NCBI RefSeq assembly: GCF_900099935.1
Contig: NZ_FNEK01000031.1
Coordinates: 1 to 58,047 of the forward strand
Source of the DNA: Aliiruegeria lutimaris
Lineage (GTDB): Bacteria; Pseudomonadota; Alphaproteobacteria; Rhodobacterales; Rhodobacteraceae
Direction of reading: 5' to 3'
Length of the DNA: 58,047 nt
Numbering within the stretch: the stretch's first letter is position 1; the number at the start of each line of letters is the position of its first letter. Below the pieces are notes generated by a model, which had not been told where the DNA came from, did not search any database, and saw only the letters and a list, made by a program, of their open reading frames with translations. The translations under genes and the position numbers were made by a program. Positions 10,865 to 18,547 of the stretch are shown in pieces.

Positions 10865-10881
10865 GGGGGGCAGCGCCCCCC
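10865..10881. repeat. G/C hairpin between pccB and the next gene
   Basis: GGGGGGC and GCCCCCC pair around a three-base loop, with CCCGGGGGGCTC alongside. This GGGGGCAGAGCCCCC type of palindrome recurs at 44442-44460. It lies just after the pccB stop and may attenuate readthrough, though no T run follows it. Confidence 0.6.
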
Positions 10882-10896
10882 GTCCCAGCCTCCACT

Positions 10897-12429
10897 TCAC
10901 AGCGGAATGTTGTTGTGCTTCTTCCAGGGCATAGCCACTTTCTTGTTTCTGAGCGAGGCAAAGGCCCGCGCCACCCGGAGCCGCGTCCGCCGCGGCTGGA
11001 TCACCTCGTCAATAAAGCCCCGCTCCGCCGCAACGAAGGGATTTGCGAAACGATCCTCGTACTCCGCCGTGCGGGCAGCGATTTTCTCCGCATCGCCCAA
11101 TTCCGAGCGATGCAGGATCTCCACCGCCCCCTTGGCGCCCATCACCGCGATCTCGGCAGTCGGCCAGGCATAGTTGATATCGCCCTTCAGGTGCTTGGAA
11201 GACATCACGTCATAGGCCCCGCCATAGGCCTTGCGGGTAATCACCGTCACCTTCGGCACCGTCGCCTCGCCAAAGGCAAAGAGCAGCTTGGCGCCGTGCT
11301 TGATCACCCCGCCATATTCCTGGTCTGTCCCCGGCATGAAGCCCGGTACATCGACCAGCGTCAGGATCGGGATCTCGAACGCATCGCAGAACCGCACGAA
11401 ACGTGCGGCCTTCTTGGAACTGTCGATATCGAGGCACCCCGCCAGCACCATCGGCTGGTTGGCCACCACGCCGGTGGTCTGCCCTTCGATACGAATGAAG
11501 CCGGTGATGATGTTCTTCGCGTGCTCCTCCTGAACTTCGAAGAAATCCCCTTCGTCGGCGACCTTCAGGATCAGCTCCTTCATGTCATACGGCGTATGCG
11601 CATTGTCCGGAATCAGCGTGTCGAGGCTGTCATCGGTCCGGTTCGGATCGTCGAAGAAGGGCCGCACTGGCGCTTTCTGCTTGTTGTTGAGCGGCAGGAA
11701 ATCGAAGAGCCGCCGGATCTCCACCAGTGCTTCCACGTCATTCTCGAACGCCCCGTCCGCCACCGAGGATTTCCGCGTATGGGTCGAGGCCCCGCCAAGC
11801 TCTTCGGCCGTCACCACCTCGTTGGTCACCGTCTTCACCACGTCGGGGCCGGTGACGAACATGTAGGAGGTGTCCTTCACCATGAAGATGAAATCCGTCA
11901 TCGCCGGAGAATAGACCGCGCCGCCCGCGCAGGGCCCCATGATGACCGAGATCTGCGGGATGATCCCGGAGGCCTCGATATTGCGCTGGAACACCTCGGC
12001 ATAGCCGGCAAGGCTGTCCACGCCCTCCTGGATCCGCGCACCGCCGGAATCGTTCAGCCCGATCACCGGCGCGCCGTTCTGCACCGCCATATCCATGATC
12101 TTGCAGATCTTCTGCGCGTGGCTCTCCGAGAGCGATCCGCCGAAAACCGTGAAATCCTGGCTGAAGACATAGACAAGCCGGCCGTTGATCGTCCCCCAGC
12201 CGGTCACGACACCATCGCCCGCGGGCTTCTCGTTCTCCATGCCGAACTCGGTGCAGCGATGGGTAACGAACATGTCGAATTCTTCGAAGGACCCCTCGTC
12301 CAGCAGCAGGTCGATCCGCTCACGCGCGGTCAGTTTGCCTTTTTTGTGCTGGTTATCGATACGGCGCTGACCTCCACCAAGCCGGGCGGATGCACGACGA
12401 CTTTCCAGCTCCTCAAGAATCTCTCTCAT
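10897..12429 (-). CDS. pccB: Propionyl-CoA carboxylase, beta subunit (carboxyltransferase)
   Basis: The 510-residue subunit transfers CO2 from biotin on PccA to propionyl-CoA, giving (S)-methylmalonyl-CoA. It has the duplicated crotonase-like fold of the carboxyltransferase family: [16 protein letters not shown] and [18 protein letters not shown] in the N-terminal half, then [19 protein letters not shown] and [13 protein letters not shown] in the C-terminal half. The end KKHNNIPL is typical. The ATG at 12429 follows GGGGGACGGAG. The upstream region shared with the MFS gene carries several TGCAAA-type boxes, the likely PccR control site. Confidence 0.97.
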   Translation of the reverse strand: MREILEELESRRASARLGGGQRRIDNQHKKGKLTARERIDLLLDEGSFEEFDMFVTHRCTEFGMENEKPAGDGVVTGWGTINGRLVYVFSQDFTVFGGSLSESHAQKICKIMDMAVQNGAPVIGLNDSGGARIQEGVDSLAGYAEVFQRNIEASGIIPQISVIMGPCAGGAVYSPAMTDFIFMVKDTSYMFVTGPDVVKTVTNEVVTAEELGGASTHTRKSSVADGAFENDVEALVEIRRLFDFLPLNNKQKAPVRPFFDDPNRTDDSLDTLIPDNAHTPYDMKELILKVADEGDFFEVQEEHAKNIITGFIRIEGQTTGVVANQPMVLAGCLDIDSSKKAARFVRFCDAFEIPILTLVDVPGFMPGTDQEYGGVIKHGAKLLFAFGEATVPKVTVITRKAYGGAYDVMSSKHLKGDINYAWPTAEIAVMGAKGAVEILHRSELGDAEKIAARTAEYEDRFANPFVAAERGFIDEVIQPRRTRLRVARAFASLRNKKVAMPWKKHNNIPL

Positions 12430-12501
12430 TCTCCGTCCCCCTGATTTCCTCGCACCGTGGTAACGCTCCTCGGCGAAGAACGGAAAGACTGATTTAGAAA
12501 A

Positions 12502-12550
12502 TTTGCAAATAATTGGCAATCAATTGAATGCAAATTGAAACATTGCAAAT
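12502..12550. promoter_or_regulatory. Putative PccR operator array, pccB / MFS intergenic region
   Basis: Four related boxes lie in an AT-rich stretch: TTTGCAAAT at 12502, TTGGCAAT at 12513, ATGCAAAT at 12529 and TTGCAAAT at 12543. Their GCAA cores start at 12505, 12516, 12530 and 12545. PccR of Rhodobacter sphaeroides is known to recognise TTTGCAAA-type sequences at pccB. The position between two divergent genes allows control of both. Confidence 0.65.
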
Positions 12551-12617
12551 ATTCCATCTCCCGCCGAAAGCCGAACGCAACATGGACTTCTCGTGCTCCA
12601 GCGCTTATTTCCGTGCA

Positions 12618-13838
12618 ATGCAAGCGCCCAGACAGGTCTCATTTCTCGACCGCGCAACCCCGCCACATATCGTCACACTGGTTCTGCTCGCGGGACTGTC
12701 GGCGATGAACATGTCGGTCTTCCTGCCGTCCCTTCCGGCAATGTCCGACTATTTCGAGACGGATTACGCGGTCATGCAACTCTCGGTCTCGCTTTACCTG
12801 GCGATGACCGCGGTCATGCAATTGCTGATCGGCCCGATCTCGGATCGCTATGGCCGGCGCTCCGTAGTGCTCGTGTCGATCCTGATCTTCCTGCTTGCGA
12901 CGCTCGGCTGCCTGCTGGCAACCTCCGCCACGGTTTTCCTGATCTTCCGCATGCTGCAATCGACGGTCGCGGTGGGGATCGTGCTGTCGCGCGCCATCGT
13001 GCGCGACATCTACCCACAGAACGAAGCCGCCTCGCGGATCGGCTATGTCACGATGGGAATGTCCCTCGTGCCGATGTTCGCCCCAATGATCGGCGGGGCG
13101 CTGGACGAGCTGTTCGGCTGGCAGTCGATCTTTGTCTTTCTCATACTATTCGGAGGGGGCATTGCCTGGCTCTGCTGGAGGGATCTCGGGGAGACCGCCA
13201 CCAATACCGGCGCCACTTTCGCCGAGCAGGTCCGCGACTACCCCGAATTGCTGACCTCGCCACGATTCTGGGGCTATGCGCTGGCCGCCGCCTTCGCCTC
13301 GGGCGCCTTTTTCGCCTTTCTCGGTGGCGCTCCCTATGCGGCCGACCACATCTTCAACCTGCCCCCATTCTGGACCGGTATCTGCCTTGGCGCTCCGGCA
13401 ATCGGCTACGGCCTCGGCAACTTCATCTCCGGGCGCTTTTCGGCCCGGATCGGGATCAACCCGTTGAGTCTCTGGGGCACTGCCATCGCCACGGCAGGCA
13501 TGGGCCTGTCGCTTCTTTTGGGGCTGGCGGGCATTCAGCACCCACTCCTGTTCTTTGGCCTCATCACCACCCTCGGGCTGGGCAATGGCCTGGTCATGCC
13601 GAACACGGCCGCCGGCCTGCTGTCGGTCCGGCCGAAGCTGGCCGGAACTGCCAGTGGTCTGGGCGGTTTCATCATGATCGGAGGCGGCGCGGCGCTGTCG
13701 AGCCTGGCCGGGCATCTCCTTGAAGGGAGCGCCTCGCCCATGCCGCTGCAGGTCCTGATGTTGCTCTCCTCCGCCCTCTCCCTTCTGTGCATGCTCTTCG
13801 TGCTGCGCCGGGAACGGCAATTGCAGCTTGCCACCTGA
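12618..13838 (+). CDS. MFS transporter, Bcr/CflA drug-resistance type
   Basis: From the ATG at 12618 the protein has 406 residues and about 12 hydrophobic segments. It shows the MFS motif A (GPISDRYGRRSVV) between helices 2 and 3, and a helix 1 typical of Bcr/CflA exporters (LVLLAGLSAMNMSVFLPSLP). Such carriers export drugs or small organic acids by proton antiport. An upstream ATG at 12582 is possible; no start has a good ribosome binding site. The gene fills the space between pccB and pccR and follows the PccR-like boxes, which hints at acyl-CoA-linked control, for example export of toxic organic acids. That substrate is speculative. Confidence 0.85.
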   Translation: MQAPRQVSFLDRATPPHIVTLVLLAGLSAMNMSVFLPSLPAMSDYFETDYAVMQLSVSLYLAMTAVMQLLIGPISDRYGRRSVVLVSILIFLLATLGCLLATSATVFLIFRMLQSTVAVGIVLSRAIVRDIYPQNEAASRIGYVTMGMSLVPMFAPMIGGALDELFGWQSIFVFLILFGGGIAWLCWRDLGETATNTGATFAEQVRDYPELLTSPRFWGYALAAAFASGAFFAFLGGAPYAADHIFNLPPFWTGICLGAPAIGYGLGNFISGRFSARIGINPLSLWGTAIATAGMGLSLLLGLAGIQHPLLFFGLITTLGLGNGLVMPNTAAGLLSVRPKLAGTASGLGGFIMIGGGAALSSLAGHLLEGSASPMPLQVLMLLSSALSLLCMLFVLRRERQLQLAT

Positions 13839-13840
13839 TC

Positions 13841-13878
13841 TTTGCAAAGCGACACTCGGCAAAAAGCGAAGCTGCAAA
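13841..13878. promoter_or_regulatory. Putative PccR autoregulatory boxes
   Basis: TTTGCAAA at 13841, CGGCAAAA at 13857 and CTGCAAAG at 13872 lie between the MFS stop and the pccR start. The GCAAA cores begin at 13844, 13859 and 13874, exactly 15 bases apart. This fits autoregulation by PccR. Confidence 0.55.
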
Positions 13879-13883
13879 GAACC

Positions 13884-15269
13884 ATGTCCCAGAAGAAGCT
13901 CTATGCCGGCGTAAAGCTGCATGAAATCCGTACGCGCCTCGGCCTGACACAGAAGGTCTTTGCCGCCAAGCTCGGGGTGTCGCTGCCCTATCTCAACCAG
14001 ATGGAGAACAACCACCGGCCGGTCTCCACCACGGTCGTGCTGGCGCTCGCGCAGGAATTCGGGCTGGACGTGACCGAGCTGAGCTCGGGTGACACTGAGC
14101 GGATCGTCACCGACATGCGCGAGGCATTGGCCGACCCGGTCTTCTCCGACACCCCACCGCTTGCGGATCTGCGGCTTGCCGCCTCGAACGCACCCGCCCT
14201 GACCCGCGCCTTTCTCGAACTGCACAGCGCCTATCGCAGAACCCAGGAGCGGCTGGTCTCGCTCGACGCAGCACTCGGTCAACGGGCCGAGAGCGTGGCG
14301 GTATCGCCCTGGGACGAGGTGCGCGATTTCTTTCACTATATCGACAATCACATCGATGCGGTCGACCGTGCGGCAGAGTTTTTTGCCGGTGACGATCCCG
14401 TCGCGTCAGCACATCATGCGCTTCAGGAACGCGGTATAACCCTCAGCCTTTCCGAGAGAAAACACCTCCGCTACTACGACCCGGAACAGAGGGAACTAAC
14501 CCTCTCGGCCCAGGCTGCCCCCGCAACCCGAAATTTCCAGCTCCTGCACCAGATTGCACTTATCACACAATCCGACCTTCTGGAGGCGACACTGGATCTG
14601 GCCCGGTTCCAGAGCGACCAGGCCCGCGCCATCGCCCGGATCGGTCTGGCCAACTACTTCGCCGGCGCGGCGCTGCTGCCCTATGGCCGGTTCCGCGCGG
14701 CCGCCCAGGAAACGCGCCACGACATCGAACGGCTGGCCCATCGCTTCGACGCCTCGTTCGAACAGATCATGCATCGGCTTTCGACCTTGCAACGGGTCGG
14801 CGACAAGGGCGTCCCCTTCTTCTTCGTACGCGTGGATCAGGCCGGCAATATCACCAAGCGCCATTCCGCGACGCGCCTGCAATTCGCCCGTTTCGGCGGT
14901 GCCTGCCCGCTCTGGAATGTCCACCGCGCCTTCGAGACCCCGAGCCACTTCCTGCGACAGTTGGCACAGACGCCGGATGGCGAACGCTACCTGTTGCTCG
15001 CACGCGATGTTTCGAAACATGCCGGGGCCTGGGGAGCGCCAGACCGGCGCTATGCCATCGCACTTGGTTGCGAGGTCAGCCATGCTTCGCAACTTGTCTA
15101 TGCAGACGGGCTCGATACCGAGAACCCGGCCGCATACGAGCCCATCGGCACCTCCTGCAGGATCTGCGAAAGGAGCGATTGTCACCAGAGATCCATCCCG
15201 CCGCTGGAACGCAAGCTGAGCTTTCCGGTCAATCGGCGCGAAGTTCTTCCCTACGAAATCCGGGAGTAG
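13884..15269 (+). CDS. pccR: Short-chain fatty acyl-CoA regulator PccR (ScfR family, XRE-type)
   Basis: The 461-residue regulator has an N-terminal XRE helix-turn-helix (residues about 7-60: LHEIRTRLGLTQKVFAAKLG, then VSLPYLNQMENNHRPVS), a central IrrE/M78-like region, and the C-terminal ScfR domain ending in a cysteine cluster (SCRICERSDCHQR). The family includes RamB-, PrpR- and PccR-type proteins that sense acyl-CoAs; PccR activates propionyl-CoA carboxylase genes in Rhodobacter. Proximity to pccB and the boxes before pccB, pccA and pccR itself support this member. The frame opens upstream, but the ATG at 13884 gives the standard N-terminus. Confidence 0.88.
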   Translation: MSQKKLYAGVKLHEIRTRLGLTQKVFAAKLGVSLPYLNQMENNHRPVSTTVVLALAQEFGLDVTELSSGDTERIVTDMREALADPVFSDTPPLADLRLAASNAPALTRAFLELHSAYRRTQERLVSLDAALGQRAESVAVSPWDEVRDFFHYIDNHIDAVDRAAEFFAGDDPVASAHHALQERGITLSLSERKHLRYYDPEQRELTLSAQAAPATRNFQLLHQIALITQSDLLEATLDLARFQSDQARAIARIGLANYFAGAALLPYGRFRAAAQETRHDIERLAHRFDASFEQIMHRLSTLQRVGDKGVPFFFVRVDQAGNITKRHSATRLQFARFGGACPLWNVHRAFETPSHFLRQLAQTPDGERYLLLARDVSKHAGAWGAPDRRYAIALGCEVSHASQLVYADGLDTENPAAYEPIGTSCRICERSDCHQRSIPPLERKLSFPVNRREVLPYEIRE

Positions 15270-15282
15270 AGCCCGACGGTTC

Positions 15283-15945
15283 TCACCGGCGCGCCGCTCG
15301 CCAACCGGCGGCTTCGGCTTCCTGCGGGCTGCAGAACCAGCGCTCTCCCTTGCCCTCGTCGATTCGCGTCGCCGCGTAATCATGTTGCCCGGGCACATGA
15401 TATATTCGGCCGGATTTGGAGATATTGCCCTTGATCGCACACCCGGCGGCCGGAACCGGCTGCTCCGCCTCGGAGTTCTGCGCCCGGTAAGCCTCTGGCG
15501 GCAAATGCTCTCCCTTCCACAGCCCGATTGCCGCGACAAAGGCCCGTTTCTCGGCATCCACATAGTCGAGCGAATACTTGCGATAGGCATGGGCCGCGCC
15601 GCGCGCGACCATCTCCTCGCCGATATCCATGCCGTCGACGTGACATTTGGCGACCAACCGGCCGTAACGGTCCCGTTCGATCCCCTCGCAGCGCACGGTT
15701 TTGTTCTCCAACAGCTCCGAAAGCACCTCCCGTGCCCATTCCCCACAGGCCCAGGCATGGCCATCGCGCCCCTCGCATTCCTGGCCGCTCTCGGGGGCAT
15801 CGATCCCGTGCAGGCGGATGACCTCCGCCCCGACACGAATCGTGTCTCCATCGGTGATATACGCCGAGCCCGTCAGGGTTTGCGCCAGAACAGGCCCCGC
15901 CGTCAGCAGGGCAATGATCAGGATGGAACGCTTTTTTAAACTCAT
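15283..15945 (-). CDS. Secreted thermonuclease-family (SNase-like) protein
   Basis: The 220-residue protein has a signal peptide (SILIIALLTAGPVLAQ) followed by a staphylococcal nuclease-like OB fold. Catalytic landmarks are present: DGDTIRVG, IRLHGIDAPE and ERDRYGRLVAKC. The C-terminal 70 residues add a cysteine-containing domain (AAGCAIKGNIS, RWFCSPQEAEAAGW) resembling the Excalibur-like tail seen on some homologues. It would cleave nucleic acid in the periplasm or outside the cell. It converges with pccR with a 13-base gap. Confidence 0.85.
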   Translation of the reverse strand: MSLKKRSILIIALLTAGPVLAQTLTGSAYITDGDTIRVGAEVIRLHGIDAPESGQECEGRDGHAWACGEWAREVLSELLENKTVRCEGIERDRYGRLVAKCHVDGMDIGEEMVARGAAHAYRKYSLDYVDAEKRAFVAAIGLWKGEHLPPEAYRAQNSEAEQPVPAAGCAIKGNISKSGRIYHVPGQHDYAATRIDEGKGERWFCSPQEAEAAGWRAARR

Positions 15946-16074
15946 GCCCTGTAGATGGAGGTCGCGGGCAGTCGAGACAAACCGAATCGGAAAACATGAT
16001 TAGCACCTGCTCAGGGGGCTCGGTGCGACCGCGCGACTTCGACGAGGCACTAGACGGCTCAGGTCACCAAGAAG

Positions 16075-17103
16075 ATGCAAGCGAAGAAGATCATGGTTGA
16101 GATTAGGGCCAAGAACACCGAATTCGCTTTATCGAGCGGACCAAATATTGGCATCACTCCCACAACCAGCAATATCGACCCTTCTCCGGAGACCTGTGTC
16201 TCGCTCGTGATCACGTCGAATCGCGAGGAGGACAGCCCCGACCTTTTCCAAACCGGGGAGAGTTGTTCGATCAGCTTCACCGGTCCGGCGGGGATTGTCA
16301 CCCTTTGCGACGCAGTCGTTCTGCGTTCGGCCCCGCCGGGAGGCAGGGATGTCGGGGCGGTCGTGTTCGAAGGGACGGATCCGCATCTCGGCGTCGTTCA
16401 CGTGCTCTGGACCCCAAACCACGATATCGACCGATGGTACTATGACGTCACGGCCTCCGGGAGCGCCGCGCAGTTCTATACCCATGACACGCAGGAAGAG
16501 ACCTACGGCCATGTCTGCTTCTGTGAGGGAACGCGCATTCTCACGCGAAATGGCCCGCGCCCGGTAGAGACCCTGGCACAAGGCGACCCGGTCCAGACAC
16601 GCGACAATGGATTGCAGCCGGTCGAATGGGTTGGCCGGCGCCGCCTGCCGGGTGTGGGAACCGCGGCCCCGGTGTATTTCGCACCCGGCGCAATCGGGAA
16701 CACCGCGCCGCTGCGGGTTTCCCAGCAACACCGGATGCTCGTCACCGGCGCCCCGGCGGAGCTTCTCTTCGCGGAGCCGGAAGTCCTCGTTCCCGCAAAG
16801 ACCCTGGTGGATAGCGGCTCCGTCCGGATCGTTCCGCAACGGCAGGTCTGTTTCCTGCATGTGCTCCTTGAAGAGCATCAGATCCTTGAAGCCACGGGAA
16901 CCCCGGCCGAGAGCCTCCTGCTCGACGACCTTACACGCGAAACACTCCGGCACATGACCAGCGCCCCTCTGCCCGCGGGCATCGACATGGCCAGGGACAT
17001 GCGAGCGGCTCGCCGATTGCTGAACGTTCATGAGGCATTGGCTATTGGCCAAATGGCTGCGACGCATCGCGACAGACAACACGGTCATCGCTTGACCGCC
17101 TGA
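16075..17103 (+). CDS. Hint-domain (Hedgehog/intein-like) protein
   Basis: The 342-residue protein has an unrecognised N-terminal half (residues 1-145, rich in beta-prone segments) and a Hint_2 domain from about 148 to 300, opening CFCEGTRILTRNGPRPVETL and continuing with RDNGLQPVEWVGRRRL and VSQQHRMLV. Hint domains start with a nucleophilic Cys and cleave the chain there. The Rhodobacterales Hint_2 proteins are usually surface or exported proteins of unknown role. No C-terminal His-Asn is seen, so splicing is unlikely. The ATG at 16093 is an alternative start. It stands alone in front of lysC, with no sign of an operon. Confidence 0.8.
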   Translation: MQAKKIMVEIRAKNTEFALSSGPNIGITPTTSNIDPSPETCVSLVITSNREEDSPDLFQTGESCSISFTGPAGIVTLCDAVVLRSAPPGGRDVGAVVFEGTDPHLGVVHVLWTPNHDIDRWYYDVTASGSAAQFYTHDTQEETYGHVCFCEGTRILTRNGPRPVETLAQGDPVQTRDNGLQPVEWVGRRRLPGVGTAAPVYFAPGAIGNTAPLRVSQQHRMLVTGAPAELLFAEPEVLVPAKTLVDSGSVRIVPQRQVCFLHVLLEEHQILEATGTPAESLLLDDLTRETLRHMTSAPLPAGIDMARDMRAARRLLNVHEALAIGQMAATHRDRQHGHRLTA

Positions 17104-17272
17104 GCTGCGGCATCGGCCAGTTCGGTGACGGACGGCCCGCGAACGGAGGCATCGGGGGCCCGAGCCGCCCGAGAAAACTCCGCAGACCGGCTTTGCGCCG
17201 CTTGCCCTTGCGTCCTGCCCCCCCTTCGCCTATCCCGGCCCGCGAACGGAACCAAAGGAACGGGCGGAAACC

Positions 17273-18511
17273 ATGCCGCTTCTGGTAATGAAATTCGGCG
17301 GCACCTCTGTCGCCACGCTGGACCGGATCCGCCGGGCAGCCAAGCGCGTCGGCCGCGAAGTGGCCAACGGCTACGATGTCATCGTCATCGTCTCGGCCAT
17401 GGCCGGCAAGACGAACGAGCTGGTCGGGTGGGTCGAGGAGACCTCGCCGCTTTTCGACGCCCGCGAATATGACGCGGTTGTCAGCTCGGGCGAGAATGTC
17501 ACAGCCGGCCTGATGGCGCTGACGCTTCAGGAAATGGACGTCCCCGCCCGCTCGTGGCAGGGCTGGCAGGTGCCGCTCAAGACATCGCCAGTGCATGCCG
17601 CGGCGCGGATCGAAGAGATCCCGACCCATAATATCAACACCAAGTTTGCCGAAGGCATGAAAGTGGCTGTCGTTGCCGGCTTCCAGGGCGTTACCGAGGA
17701 AGGCCGGATCGCCACGCTCGGACGCGGCGGCTCGGACACCACCGCCGTCGCCTTTGCCGCCGCATTCGGTGCGGAACGCTGCGATATCTATACCGATGTG
17801 GACGGCGTCTACACGACCGACCCGCGGATCTCCTCCAAGGCGCGCAAGCTCGACAAGATCGCCTTCGAGGAAATGCTGGAACTTGCGAGCCTGGGCGCCA
17901 AGGTGCTCCAGACCCGCTCGGTGGAGCTGGCCATGCGCTATAAGGTTCCGCTCCGCGTGCTCTCGTCTTTCGAGGAATATGACCCCAACGCAGGCACGCT
18001 GGTCTGCGACGAGGAGGAAATCATGGAAAGCAATGTCGTCTCTGGCGTGGCCTATAGCCGCGACGAAGCCAAGGTCACGCTCGTTTCGGTCGCAGACCGC
18101 CCCGGTGTGGCCGCCGCGATCTTTGGAACGCTTTCGGATGGCGGCGTCAACGTCGACATGATCATCCAGAATATCTCCGAGGAAGGTCGCACCGACATGA
18201 CCTTCTCCTGCCCCACAAACCAGGTGGCCCGCGCCGACCGCGCCGTTCAGGAAGCCCGCGAAAAGGGACTGATCAACTACCACGACGTCGTGGTGGATAA
18301 CGACGTCTGCAAGATCTCGGTGGTCGGCATCGGGATGCGCTCCCATACCGGCGTGGCCGCTCAGATGTTTGACGCGCTTTCGAGCGAAGGCATCAATATC
18401 AAGGTCATCACGACATCGGAGATCAAGATCTCTGTCCTGATCGACCGGAAATATCTGGAATTGGCCGTTCAGGCACTCCATGATGCCTTCGGGCTGGAGA
18501 AAGCGGGGTAA
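17273..18511 (+). CDS. lysC: Aspartate kinase
   Basis: This 412-residue enzyme phosphorylates aspartate, the first step to lysine, threonine and methionine. The kinase domain opens with VMKFGGTSVA and has GRGGSDTTAVA and the DGVYTTDPR segment. Two ACT domains follow from about residue 270 (VTLVSVADRPGVAAAIF and ISVVGIGMRSHTGVA), which normally carry feedback inhibition by lysine or threonine. The ATG at 17273 is preceded by AGGAACGGGCGG. A GC-rich hairpin around the stop codon (18505-18524) precedes ptsP. Confidence 0.96.
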   Translation: MPLLVMKFGGTSVATLDRIRRAAKRVGREVANGYDVIVIVSAMAGKTNELVGWVEETSPLFDAREYDAVVSSGENVTAGLMALTLQEMDVPARSWQGWQVPLKTSPVHAAARIEEIPTHNINTKFAEGMKVAVVAGFQGVTEEGRIATLGRGGSDTTAVAFAAAFGAERCDIYTDVDGVYTTDPRISSKARKLDKIAFEEMLELASLGAKVLQTRSVELAMRYKVPLRVLSSFEEYDPNAGTLVCDEEEIMESNVVSGVAYSRDEAKVTLVSVADRPGVAAAIFGTLSDGGVNVDMIIQNISEEGRTDMTFSCPTNQVARADRAVQEAREKGLINYHDVVVDNDVCKISVVGIGMRSHTGVAAQMFDALSSEGINIKVITTSEIKISVLIDRKYLELAVQALHDAFGLEKAG

Positions 18512-18547
18512 TAACGCCCCGCCGCTCCCCCAAAGGGGACGAGACAG

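Noticed and set aside
10285-12444. 719-codon open frame antisense to pccB and the gene after it
   Set aside because: It is a shadow frame; the first part is low complexity and the rest mirrors pccB codons.
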